This document shows, piece after piece, positions 44,310 to 55,389 of a stretch of 64,000 bases of DNA. The position numbers and the translations under genes were made by a program. Origin of the DNA: Lycorma delicatula (lineage: Eukaryota; Arthropoda; Insecta; Hemiptera; Fulgoridae). Below the pieces are notes generated by a model. It was given only the letters and a program-made list of their open reading frames with translations. It searched no databases and was not told the DNA's origin. Location: contig NC_134455.1 of assembly GCF_047948215.1 (NCBI RefSeq), positions 291,673,647 to 291,737,646 of the forward strand, written 5' to 3'. Every line of letters starts with the position of its first letter. Position 1 is the stretch's first letter.

Positions 44310-44990
44310 AACAGCCATGTTCTGTCACGTAATAGTTTTCGTTCTGAAGAGTGTGGTTCGTGATGAGTGGCAGAGTTAATTGAATGCTACCATCAGTAAC
44401 AAACCTCGTCCAGTTAAGGACAATATGTCACCTTGAAACTCTTCATGTAGGAAAACCCATCGTGAGGAGGTTATTATTTGCCGTTTACAAATAGGGCACA
44501 TTAGACTCGCTCATGGATATCTGATGACTCAAACAGATGCTCCCATTTTATTCGCTGGGACTGCCAACTGACGGTACATCACATTCTTGTGCATTGTGTA
44601 TGTTATACGGCACTGCGTAGGAAATTTAAATTTGGAACTAACATCAGAAATATTTTAGGGAACAATATGACTACGTTATCGAATCTCTTACGATTTCTTA
44701 ACGCCATACATATGGATTCAAAAATTTGATTTTTCACACAATATTTTTCTTCTATTTATGCCGTTTGGTGTATGCCAGATGGTATTTTTGTTCTTTTAAG
44801 TTAAGTTTTAATTATTGTATTTAATTATACTTTTATTTAGCTTTTTATATATAACAAAGGCATCTTCCACCTATACTAAATTTATTACTTTTTTTTCATT
44901 TTTAGGTTAATATTTTTAATTTAATTTATTTTTTAATAATTATTGTATTTTGGCGCTAATGACACCCTTTTGTGCCCAGGAAAAAATCGA
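44310..44990 (+). pseudogene. Jockey-type LINE 3' end (copy 1)
   Basis: Plus-strand frames read LKSVVRDEWQS, a stop, then HREEVIICRLQIGHIRLAHG and YLMTQTDAPI, followed by a decayed Cys/His segment and YDFLTPYIWI. This is the C-terminal W...WN...NKLR / REEV..CRLRIGHT.LTHGYL / zinc-knuckle region typical of Jockey/R1-group ORF2. A 3' untranslated region of about 240 bases follows, with GCGCTAATGACACCC near the end and a terminal AAAAAA. Stops and frameshifts are frequent. The same ordered sequence recurs at 54660-55388, so both derive from one family. The 5' boundary is uncertain. Confidence 0.75.
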
Positions 44991-44994
44991 TCTA

Positions 44995-46273
44995 TTTATT
45001 CCCACCAAAATGACCGTTGCGTGTAGTTAGATCTAAAAACACACCTCTAATTATTATCGTTTAACAACGGCGTCAAGGATATTAATCACATGTAACAAGA
45101 TATATGTAATACTTTTAATCTACAGAATTATTTATTTTCTACGCTCATTGAGTAAATTAATTTTTTCTATTAATTGCATCATTTCTATCTAAAAAAGCTC
45201 ATCCTACACGTTCAGAAGCAATAGCACCATCCTTGTTCTACCTAATTTTTATCTGGATCTTGTCTTTCTTAAAGTTTTACTATATCCAAAACTACTTAAA
45301 TTATATACAAATCATGAATGTTTCTCCATTTTCCATATTTCACTATTACATTTATTAAACTTTTAAACATTTTATTCCATTCCATCTATCTAACTAAATA
45401 CCTTTGCGATAAAATATCATATCTAAGAAAATGTTTTTTATTTTGCTTCTCCAGATTAAATAGAAAAAAAATTCGTTTCCTTTGTAACAATGATACACAT
45501 GCTTTTCTAACGTTTTCTAGTATTATATTTTTAATATTTTTCCATCTTTTCCGAAGAAGCCAGAGTCTTATTTGAAAAGAGGTCTGAACTGGAGAGCTTG
45601 CTGCTCAGCTCTAAATCCTATATGAAAACTAATCCCAGATATGAAAACGAAACTGTTACCTGTTTCGAAGGCTTCTAGGTAATAGGTCAAACATGAACCG
45701 GATAATGAAGCAATGCAGAAATAATTGTTAGGGAATGTAGTTCAAAAATATATGTTTTAGTTCATCAATCTAGGAGTTTGTTTCTTTATTGTTGGAACAA
45801 GCTATTTAGATTTCAAACTTAATTATATCAGAATTTATTATTTTTATGTCATTTGTAATTTCTCAAACTTTGGGAAACATAATTCAATCCTGTGTACAAT
45901 AGAGTTAAACCGTTTCTATAACAAAAAATAGTTATTATAATGGTATTTATTATCTTATAAAAAAATAAACTGGCCTAGCTTGTAAAACTAATTTTGTTGA
46001 ACATCTATGTTGGAACTATAAGGAGTTTTATTGTGGATAGAAATACACACATAAACAATCCGATTCTATCATTTCTGAACAGCTGATGTATTCATTTAAA
46101 TTGACACAACGAACTATGGTGATCTTTCTTTTTTTTTAAATAATTTTTAGTCGTATTATTTGAAATCGATCTATCATATTTAATCTTGGTAACATTAAAC
46201 ATTTTGTTGAAATATTGTTTCTTTAATCAAACAGCTGATTATTTTATAATAATCATATTTTTACAATTTTTTT
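44995..46273. other. A+T-rich sequence, nothing recognised
   Basis: No motif is recognised. The 85-codon frame at 45318-45575 is Phe-, Leu- and Ile-rich low-complexity sequence. Confidence 0.35.
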
Positions 46274-46834
46274 AGTTCCTTGTACGACGGAAATATCCAT
46301 TTTGATTACCCCTGAATGCATTTTGAGTACTTTCGGCGTGACGTCTATACATACGTATGTATGTATGTATCTCGCATAACTCATAAACGATTAGCCGTAG
46401 GATGTTGAAATTTTGGATTTAGGACTGTTGTAACATCTAGTTGTGCACCTCCCCTTTTGGTTGCAATCAACTGGACCGAAAGTGTGAAAAAAGCCCAAAA
46501 TCCAAAAACATTTACATTTTTGACTTTGACTTAAATGTAGTAAAAGTCCTCATTGAGAGCTTTTCAACGATATATCATAAATGGTATTTATTTTCATTGG
46601 TTCTAGAGTTATAACCAAATAAAATTTTAATTAATGAAATATTTGGATTAACCTCTGATTTAAAAAAAAATTACGATAAATAATTCAAATTCAATAATAG
46701 CAATAAAAAAATTAATAATGAGAAAACATCAGAAGTTATTAATGAAATAAAATTTTATGTACTTTTCTTTTTTTTTAAATTTGTACATTTAATTTAATAG
46801 AGGTACAATGAAGTCATGTGTTGCCCACATCAAA
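46274..46834 (+). mobile_element. Family C element (copy 2)
   Basis: It starts AGTTCCTTGTACGA, continues directly into CGGAAATATCCATTTTGA (the first internal block seen in the other copies is deleted), then GGCGTGACGTCTATACATAC and a (GTAT)n run, TCGCATAACTC, GGACTGTTGTAACATC and AAAAGCCCAAAATCC. The right end has GGTACAATGAAGTCATGTG and a CCCACATCA cap. The B-box-like region present in the other three copies is deleted. The element is shorter and more diverged than copies 1, 3 and 4. Confidence 0.8.
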
Positions 46835-49049
46835 TTTTTTTATCTCCAAGTAAATCGCTGGGAAAATTTTTAATTTCTCAAGATTCGGTTAAATGTGTTA
46901 ATTTAAGTTTAAGACAGAATTGAATAATAATTATAATTCGGATTAAGTAATAATTCATCAACGATTAATGAAATATTTAATAGTAAATCATTGAACTTTG
47001 CCTATTAAAAAGTTTTCAATAAAATTTTTATGCAACCACATGGTTTTCGCTGATTCATTATTCTTTTACAATACAAGAAAATAATTTCTTGTAGTATTTA
47101 CAAGAAAGTAATTTTATCCTTTTTACTTTGAAACATTTTTTTAAATACCTTTCAATAGAAATATATAATAGAAGAAAATATTTGTATTTATTGATTGTCT
47201 GAGCTTATTTTTACGTAATAAATTCAGTAATTTTATTTTAGGATTACAATTTAAAATATTCTTCTCATAAAATTATCAGTAGTGATACGTAGAATTTTAC
47301 GGAAAATAAGATGAAATATGTTTTTAAATTGGCTTGGGGTTAAGATTGGTGATTAACTAGTCCTTACCTTGCTAAAAACGAAAATTGAACTACGTACGTA
47401 ATTCAGAATTTGTATATTTAACCTCCATAATAAAGTTTAAATACAAGTAGAAGTAAACTAATCATCGAGGAAAAACTCGCATTTTGTTTATATTAGATTA
47501 ACATTAATTATCCTTTTTTAACAATTTATTTTTTATTATTATTTCTTAATTAAATAGAAACAAAAGAAAAGAAAATTAAAAAATCGATTTTTTAAATAAA
47601 TACTTTTTCTAGTGTACCTTTTTTTTGAAATAGCTTTTAATTTTATTTTAGATGTTTCGTTATATTAATAATTCAAACATTGATAGACGAATAAAAAACG
47701 ACCCGTATAAAAAAAATTCCATTAATAAGAACAATTTATATATTGTTTTCTTTTCAATGTTCAATACTACTTTTAAAATTTGATTTTTCTTTAATTTCGA
47801 GGTTCTCAAAGAATTATTTTTATGTATTTTTCTAGCGATAACTTCCTGCGGAAGTTTCTTACGAAATTTTTAAAAAAGTCAAAAAATATTCTTAAAAATC
47901 ACAAACGTATGAAACTTCTTTCTTTGTAGAAATAAAAAGGGTTGAAAAGAAATGTCGTAAACAAAAATTATTGGTTTACGGTTTCTATTTAACGACAACT
48001 TTATTCGTTCTTAATATTACCATAAGATTCCATTTGTAAAAGATTCTTTTAAAACATTGAACAGATTTGTTATTTTTGGAATTTAGACAGTTGGTCAAAG
48101 TTTTAGTACAAGATTGGTTTAATGGGAATAATATATATATATATATATATATACTGTGCATAAGTGTGTACACACAATTACTTTTTTTTTTCTTTTTTAT
48201 GAATGTGTTTTGGTTTACTACATGAAATTTTTCCGAAAATACTTATCCTTAAAATAGGATTAAAAAACCTAATTGAACATTAATTTTTTACGTGTCTGAA
48301 ATAACATCCTATTTTTTAACGTGTCTTAATTTGTTATTTTCTATTGCTAGATATATCTCACTGTTTTTTTTTCCATGCTGGAATGCGTATTTGTTTTCGG
48401 TTTTTTAACGTCTCCAACTGCCTCTTCTTAAGATTTTTCCTTTTTTCCTTCAAGATAACTTAATCGGTATTGTAGGCCTGGCATATAATTCACGACAGTG
48501 ACTCCGATACTAACCAATTAGAATACATTATCTTAACATTAATATTGAAGTAATTTAAACGGAAATCTTGAAAAAATTGTTGTACAACTTCCTTCAGAAT
48601 TTTTTTAATTTTTATATATTTTGTCGGCTATTTGTTTTAATTGGTTATCATTAGTTCAGCTCAAAACCAAACTATTTATATTCATTTTACCCAAGAAAAA
48701 TAAACAACACAGAAAGATAAAAAGTGAATACATTTTACATACAAATCTGTTAATACTAAGAAACTATATTTCTGAAACACAAACAAAAATGATGAAATGT
48801 TTTTTTTTATATAAAACATAATTGTTTTATATTTTTTTATTAAATAAATTATAAGTTTAAGTTAAATTTATATAAAAATATAAATTTTAAATAAATTATA
48901 TTTGTGATTATTTAAAAGGTTTATTTTACGCGTTTATTTCATATATATATATATTATTACATAAAATCACGGTCAAGTATTTTTATCCGACCGGAATAAA
49001 TTTTGGTGTACGACTACCTGTAGAAAAAAAATCAGACAGTCGATGATAA
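46835..49049. other. A+T-rich sequence, nothing recognised
   Basis: No coding motif is recognised. A (TA)n microsatellite lies at about 48130-48153. The open frames here are A+T-driven. Confidence 0.4.
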
Positions 49050-49460
49050 AATCAAGAGGTAAATGTAAAGGATGACGGTATAGCACGTTCCAAGAGGTCA
49101 CGGAAGTCGTCCGTGCGACAAAAACAACGCGTCAGCTTTCTTGCCTGCCGGCGACATGATGTTTGTTATGTTATATGGTGGGATGGTTTGGGGTTCAAGC
49201 TTCGTATATAGAAGATGATGGGGATGAAACTAGATTGTCGGGTGTATTCAGGAAAGGAGAAGTGGTGAAAGAGTGGTCGGTTGAAAAAACGAGAAGGAAG
49301 TTAGGAGACGGTGAAGTGGCGAAGGGTTAGATGAATCTGTCATACGACCAAGGTAGAACATAAAAGTAGTGAAGGTCGTGCGAGTAGAAGTTTTTTTTCT
49401 CTTGTGTGTTTCATTTATGTTGCAGCAGGTACATTTTTCAACTATATCATAGTGCATTAC
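49050..49460. other. CpG-rich, relatively GC-rich island of unknown nature
   Basis: Within otherwise A+T-rich DNA, 49070-49170 is dense in CpG (for example GGTCACGGAAGTCGTCCGTG, CAACGCGTC and CCTGCCGGCGAC). The following 250 bases are purine-rich. A pyrimidine tract ending TTTATGTTGCAG lies near 49426, a plausible splice-acceptor shape. The open frames are short (minus strand 49248-49457, 69 codons, low complexity). It could be a host 5' exon or promoter, or an unknown repeat. Nothing decides between these. Confidence 0.25.
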
Positions 49461-50424
49461 TGCATCTCTTTGAAGAAAATGTATTTTTACAGAACCACTC
49501 TAGAATTTTTTTTATAAATAAGAAATAAGTATATCCGAGAAAAATGTCAAGATAAAATGTTGAGCTGTAATATGTTCTCATTTTTTTCTATTCCTGAATT
49601 ATATGCTATTTTTATAAAAAGATACTTATAAATTAATTCTTTACGTAACGTATAGCTATACGTTCCTAATAGCTAATACATTTTTAATAGCAATTAGAAA
49701 ATAAATATAAAGCTTTATAAGAAATTATGAGTTACATCCACACTTACTTATTTAGAGGAATAATTTATACAAAAAAAAATTATTCTTAAAATATAAATAC
49801 TTCTGGCTACTGGGAGAGATTCTAGAAACATCTTCTAGCGTTGACTGAAATTTTTTTACGAATAAAGTTAATTTTAATCCTTTATATTGCTGAATAGTCG
49901 TCATATAATGGATTATTTCTAGGGATCCATTTACAAACGTAAAATGATGAATGGTTGTTATTAGAAATTTCTTGTTGTCTGTAGTCGGATGTACAAAAAC
50001 TCGCCCTCATTATTATTATATTATTTTTAATATAACAATTAGAAAAGAAAAATCGATAGAAAATAATATGGATCAATTCTAAATAGAAATATTAGTTAAA
50101 TTATGAAGTTTTTCAGATTCAAATACAAATCAATCTCTAATTATTAACTCCCTATAATGTTTTCGTACAATATTACTACAATTCATATTTAAGCTTTCAT
50201 GGTGAAAAAAATCATTGAAAAAATTATCACTTCCGCACTTCAATGATGAAATTTTATTAATATAAATCGATAATGGGAATGTGAATTTTTACCTAAACGC
50301 AGGCATGTATTTTTTGTAGTATTCCATATCAATTTTTACCAGATATAAAACTTCCTTCCGATAGCAATTTTAGGGTGTGAATTATTTGCGTGCTTTACAA
50401 GATTTTTTTTTTTAATAATGTTTT
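49461..50424. other. A+T-rich sequence, nothing recognised
   Basis: No coding motif, inverted repeat or tRNA-like sequence is recognised before family C copy 3. Confidence 0.35.
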
Positions 50425-51099
50425 ACTTCCTTGTACGAAGTGAAATATTGTGATAGCGAAAAAATTAGGTTTCCAGATTTCTACGGAAATATCCATTTTG
50501 ACCGTACCTGAATCCTTTTTGACTAATTTCGGCGTGACTTCTGTTTACATCGTACGTAGCTCGCATAACTCAAAAATGATTAGCTGTAAGATATTAAAAT
50601 TTTGGATTTGGGACCTTTTGTAACATCTAGTTCTGCACCACCTCTCCTTTTGGACCAAAAGTGTCCAAAAAAGCCCAAAATCAAAAACAAATTTGGATTT
50701 TAGACTTTTTCTTAACTTTAGTAATAAGTCCTTATTGAGAGCTTTTCAACGACATATCATAGGTGATGCTTATTTTCATTGCTTCCTGAGTTGTAGCCAA
50801 ATAAAAGTTTAATTATTGAAATATTTGGATCTTACAAAGGAAAGACACATCGGTTCAAATCCGCTTCATCACCTTATTTTAACTTTTTTTTTTTAATTTA
50901 AATATTTTGATTTATTAATAATTATTAACGGCTGATTGTAAAAAAGTTTTACAATAAATAATAATTCAATAATAATAATAATAAAATATGAAAAAAATAT
51001 CAGAAGTTATTAATGAAATAAAATTTTATTTACTTTTTATGTAATATGATTGTTATGGAATTTAATTGGCGTATACGGAAGTAATGTGTCCACATCAGA
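50425..51099 (+). mobile_element. Family C element (copy 3)
   Basis: It starts ACTTCCTTGTACGAAGTG and keeps the GTGATAGCGAAAAA block, the GGAAATATCCATTTTGACCG word, GGCGTGACTTCTG, TCGCATAACTC, AAAGCCCAAAATC and GAGAGCTTTTCAACGA. A B-box-like GGTTCAAATCC is at 50852-50862. The right end is GTATACGGAAGTAATGTG followed by TCCACATCAGA. At about 675 bp it is close to the inferred full length and lacks the MITE found in copy 1, so it defines the empty site for that insertion. Confidence 0.82.
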
Positions 51100-51390
51100 T
51101 TTTTTTTGACGAACATAAAAATTAGTCTACGTGTTAACGAAGAACTTAAGAACTTTTGCACATATTAAGAATAAATAATATAAATAAGTATAGTTTATGA
51201 TCACTAAACAAACGATAACAACCAGCAGTTTAATATGTAACTGGAAGATTTTTTGAAATTTTATAGTTACCTTCAGCTTTTTTAACAATCAGTAATTTTT
51301 ACTTTCCCGTCTAGCGCTAGAGCAGAGCTATAGCTGTCGAAACGAAAGTATTGTATTCGGTCCAATTTGGGTATATGCGGTTTTCATCGG

Positions 51391-51690
51391 ATCTTGACAT
51401 CTAAGAAACCCAAAAAAAACCGGATGGAAATTTTCCATCCGTGAAGGAGGTGAGGCTTTGCAAGGTCACCCTCACCATCTTGAGATTTCGCTTAATTCAG
51501 GTCTTATTTCTGTTAGGCACATTTGTTAATAGTTAAAAAATAATAATATTTGGAAAAATTTTTTTTTTTTTAAATTGCACTCACCTCAAATAATGCTCTA
51601 AACTAGTGGCTAAGTGGGTTTACTGCGTCAATAGTGTACCCCCTGTCACCACAAGGATTGTTATTGTAGCACTGACGTATACCTGTACAA
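51391..51690. repeat. Dispersed repeat family B (copy 2)
   Basis: It starts GACATCTAAGAAACCC, then AAAAACCGGATGGAAATTTT, CATCTTGAGATTTCGC, TTAATTCAGGTCTTATT and GTTAGGCACATTTG, and ends near GCTCTAAACTAGTGGCTAAG, TACTGCGTCAATAGT and GTCACCACAAGG. All these words occur in the same order at 10137-10575. A GGATGGAAATTTTCCATCC hairpin (51412-51430) is present only in this copy. It is non-coding and its class is unknown. Confidence 0.6.
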
Positions 51691-51699
51691 AAAATATTT

Positions 51700-52515
51700 A
51701 AATAAAATTATAAATATTTTAAATTAAGTTCTGTGTGTACGTGCGTGTAAACCGTGCCTCACAAAAAGCTGCATAACGGGAAATTCCTACAACTGTTTTG
51801 TCACCTTGGTTTTGGTGACATTTATTATTTTACTTTTACTAAAAGTACCTTAGCATATCGCATTTGACCATAAAAGACAATTTAAAGAATTTTGGCTTCT
51901 AGAAACTTTCAATTATCCGGATTTTGATAATTTTTTGTTTTTTGAAAAAATTTAAAAAATGCATACTCTTCTGAAAACTTAGAACATTGTGAAGATAAAA
52001 ATAAATGTGAATTTATAAAAAAAATCATACCAAAAACATCCGGTTTTTGTTACGACACACTACTTTAATAAGGGAGTTTACGATTGACACTTATAAATGT
52101 TTTACTTTAGGAAAGTAGTTCTTATTTTAGTTTTCTAACCTAAACATTAAAGTCAAGTTTGCTTTATCAATTTGCTCTAATAAGAATTTTGTAAAAAAAA
52201 AAAAAAAAAATTATTTGTAAGATTATTGTTGAATTAGAATCTGTTGAAGTTATACATTTTAATTTTAGTAATAACTTGTTCTTTTATAATTAAATTGCTT
52301 TCATTACATAACTACTAAATTTATTCAACATATTAACTTCATATTTATTCCAGCAAACGTTTTGAAACGATAGTACAACGTTTTACTTTGTAAAAGAAAA
52401 GTAATTTGTTTAATAAAAAGTAAAGACAAGAAATAAATATAAAAAATGTAAAAACACGACTGCCGAAAAACATTGTTCTTTTTGTTCTGGTTTGGTCCAT
52501 TGTGATTTTGTATTA
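51700..52515. other. A+T-rich sequence, nothing recognised
   Basis: No motif is recognised. A poly-A run lies at about 52193-52210. The minus-strand 106-codon frame at 52325-52645 runs into the family D repeat and is low complexity. Confidence 0.35.
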
Positions 52516-52518
52516 TAC

Positions 52519-53331
52519 TAGCAAATACCTCGTCTGAATTTTGAAAATCGGAAGAAAGTAGTGATAATATAACATCATTTCCGAATAACCGTGATCTATT
52601 AGATGAAGAGTGTACCTGATGCATGAAAAAAAAAAAAAATAGCATTTAACCTACTAACAAATACCCCGTTTGAATTTTGAAAATCGGATGATTATTGCAG
52701 ATATTATAAGACCACCCTATTGCACCTCACAAAACAGCGCCTCAAAGCAGCCCGTTTGTTATCCGAATATTCGTGTACGTGTGTGTGTATCACGTCATGT
52801 ATCTCCAGAACTACAGAACCGATTTTGACCAAACTTGGTCAGATTACCTCGGTGATGATTAGTCTAGCCTCGCACGAGATGCACGCATCAACTCACCACT
52901 CTAGTCTCACAACAGTCCCCTACGGGAAGTCTATTATTATTAAATAGAAATCTTGTAACAGAAATTTTTTAAAGATAAATATTTACATTTATTTAATATT
53001 ATTTTATTTTACTTAAAAATTCATTTCTATTTTTTTGTAATATATTATTCATTCAAGTTATTCGAGCTAATCAATTCAAACGGAGTTCACACGGTGATGG
53101 AGGCTCGCAGTTCACAGTTCTTTAATTCAAATCATTAAAGTTTGTGCTTCAATCGGCAAATTTCTATTAGTACCTATATTTATACTTATATAGCCTATGA
53201 TTCCCGTTAACGTAAGAATTTCAACGCAGGGTGATACATCTAAATCGGTTCAGCCGTTGAGCTTCTACGGTGGTATACATACACACATACATCCTAAATA
53301 CATTACGCTCCTTTTTGGGCAGTCGTGTTAA
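52519..53331 (+). repeat. Dispersed repeat family D, near full-length (copy 3)
   Basis: The start word ACTAGCAAATACCTCGTCTG...GAATTTTGAAAATCGG occurs at about 52519 and again, as ACTAACAAATACCCCGTTTG with the same continuation, at 52652. The 5' end is therefore partly duplicated. A conserved part follows with TATCTCCAGAACTACAGAAC, GATTTTGACCAAACTTGGTC and AGATTACCTC. An A+T-rich middle comes next, and the 3' tail AAATCGGTTCAGCCGTTGAG, CATACACACATACATCC, CTCCTTTTTGGGCAGTCGTG lies at 53244-53327. The 75-codon frame at 52720-52947 lies within it and has no recognised domain. The class is unknown, but the layout resembles short RTE-related dispersed repeats of insects. Confidence 0.55.
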
Positions 53332-53585
53332 AAATATGTAGTGAAAAGAAAAGAGTATATCAAAAGGTAATGGAAATAGGAAAAGGTATAGAAGTGAAAA
53401 TATGATTCCCATATTTATAAGAATGAATTTTAGAATATTTTCGTTATTAGCTCAAGTAGTATAAAATAAAATTACATACTGAAGGTAGTGATTATGATGT
53501 ATAATTTTAGCTTGGATTACGTATATCTCTTACATTTTTACGAGAGGTTATCTCTAAAGTAAAAACCGTTTTATTGTAAAAAGGT
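53332..53585. other. A+T-rich sequence at the 3' side of the mariner relic
   Basis: No motif is recognised. AAAACCGTTTTATTGTAAAA (53564-53583) just beyond the transposase stop may belong to the element's terminal region, but the terminal inverted repeat was not established. Confidence 0.3.
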
Positions 53586-54480
53586 TTATTCTGAAAACTT
53601 TATACCACATGAATTAAGACATTTATCGTAACGGTACACCAGCTTCAATGTACCTTCGTCGTATTCTTCTGCCGCCAGGCGATTTAACCAGTGATTAACA
53701 GTATTTTTAAGTTCATCATCACCCATGAATTGCTTACCACTAAAAAATTCTTTCAATTTCCAAAACAAATGATAATCAGAAGGACGTATGTCCGGACTAT
53801 ATGGTGGGTGATCGTAAATTTCCCATCGAAATGTTCTCAGTAAATCACGTGTCGGACCCGCAACATGTGAATATGCATTATCGTGCAGCAGGACGACGCC
53901 GTCGGTCAACCACCCACGTCGCCGATTTTGAGTGGCTTGCCGTAACTTAAGTAGAGTTTCGCAGTAGGCTTCAGCATTTATAGTCGTTCCACGTCGCATG
54001 AAATCAATCATCAATATTCCAAACCGATCCCAAAGACTGCGGCCATCAGTTTGCGTTCAAATAGCTGTGGCTTGACCTTTGTCGGTCTGGTTGGTAATTG
54101 AGGATGATGCCATTCACTTGAATGCCGTTTTCTCTCTGGCGTGTAATACGAAATCTATGTTTCATCGCCTGTAACAACTGAATTAAGGAACTTGTCATCT
54201 TTTTCTGTGTAGTGCATCAAAATTTTCAAAGCAGCTCCTGTTCGGATTTTTTGTGACGTTCCGCTAAGACGAGCGGGACCTAACGTGCACAAACCGTTCT
54301 GAAGTTAAGTGGTCATGAACAATAACAACTTTTGAAACATCAGGAAAAAGAAGGGCCAGGGTCTGAAATCGTTGAGCGACGATCTTTTCTCAATTCATCA
54401 TCGATGCGTATCACCAAGTCTTCGATGATTATTGAGGACCTCCCCAAACGGTCTTCATCATGCACATAGTTCTGTTACTC
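53586..54480 (-). pseudogene. mariner (DD34D) transposase relic
   Basis: The minus strand from about 54475 reads VHDEDRLGRSSIIIEDLVIR, then LRKDRRSTIS (HTH region), LCAR/VPLVLAE pieces, VTGDET followed by a stop where Trp is expected (first Asp), and TPERKRHSSEWHHP. The intact 142-codon frame 54014-53586 follows. It has MIDFMRRGTTINAEAYCETL, the second Asp in VLLHDNAYSHVAG, the third in YSPDIRPSDYHLF and the C-terminal YRYDKCLNSCG. There are 34 residues between the Asp of HDN and the Asp of PSD, the mariner DD34D spacing. All three catalytic Asp codons survive, but upstream frameshifts and stops inactivate the gene. Mariner transposases are about 345 residues, so nearly the whole length is represented. 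Confidence 0.85.
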
Positions 54481-54659
54481 CTAATCCTTTCACACCTTTT
54501 TCGGATGTTTTCTTTCATTCATTACATTGTCACCGTACACAGAAATCAACTGCTTATGAATTTCAGTGTGCTTAACGTTTTGATGGTTTTAAAAACGTAT
54601 GATTCCGCGTATTTCACAGTCGGCAGTACCGGCAAAAGGTAATTGTTTCCAGCCTTCTT

Positions 54660-55388
54660 TCACCAATCGTATTGTTTCTGATGATCTTGCCTTTTTTCTG
54701 AAGATAGTCTGTGATGAATGGCAAAGTGGCTGGAATACTGCCATCAACAATAAACTTCGCCCTCTTTAAAAACCTGTATCACAGTGGAGCTTCTTATGTA
54801 GGAATAAGCGTCTAGAGGAGGTTATTATTATTTATCTCAGCAAATTTACTGTGCTATTTGTGAATAGAGCATATTAAGTTCACACATGAATATCTTATGA
54901 CTCGGATCGTTGGACGGTTGTGTTTGCTGCGACTGTCAACTAACTGTACACTACATTCTTATGGATTGTGTCTGTTTTTCGGAATTGCGTAGGGAAGTTT
55001 AAACTAGGAGCTAACTTCCGATATATCTTGGGAAACGATGTTATCGAACATCGTCTCATCGTTTCCCAAGATATTTTACGATTTCTTAAGGCCGTCCATT
55101 TGTATTCAAATATTTGATTTTTATTATAGTATATTTCAAATATTTATATCCTATTTGGCGTATGACAGATGGTAATTTTATTGTTTTAATTTTGATTAAA
55201 AATGTAATATTTCATTGTAGTTTTATTTTGCTTTTAGCATACGTCAAAGGTGTTTTCTATTTATGATTTGTTTTTTCATTACAGGGTTTTAATTTTTAAT
55301 TGTAAATTTTTAATATTTATTTATTTATTACATAAATATTGTGTTCGGATGCTGATGACAACACTTAGTTGGGAGCCCGAAAAAATGT
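54660..55388 (+). pseudogene. Jockey-type LINE 3' end (copy 2)
   Basis: Plus-strand frames read VSDDLAFFLKIVCDEWQS, then WNTAINNKL, EEV..., IGHIKFTHEYLMT and a decayed Cys/His knuckle (around LTVHYILMDC-like sequence), followed by YDFLRPSICIQIF. The 3' untranslated region has GATGCTGATGACAACACTTA and GGGAGCCCGAAAAAA at 55368-55388. The order and wording match copy 1 at 44310-44990. This copy carries an inverted duplication at 55023-55074 that copy 1 lacks. Stops and frameshifts are present. It lies just outside the 5' side of the mariner relic, in the opposite orientation. Confidence 0.75.
55023..55074. repeat. Perfect inverted duplication inside LINE copy 2
   Basis: ATATCTTGGGAAACGATG (55023-55040) and CATCGTTTCCCAAGATAT (55057-55074) are perfectly complementary. 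The 16-base centre contains a smaller palindrome around CGATGTTATCGAACATCG. At the equivalent place the other LINE copy has a single AATATTTTAGGGAACAATAT, so the duplication arose in this copy alone. Confidence 0.75.
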
Positions 55389-55389
55389 G

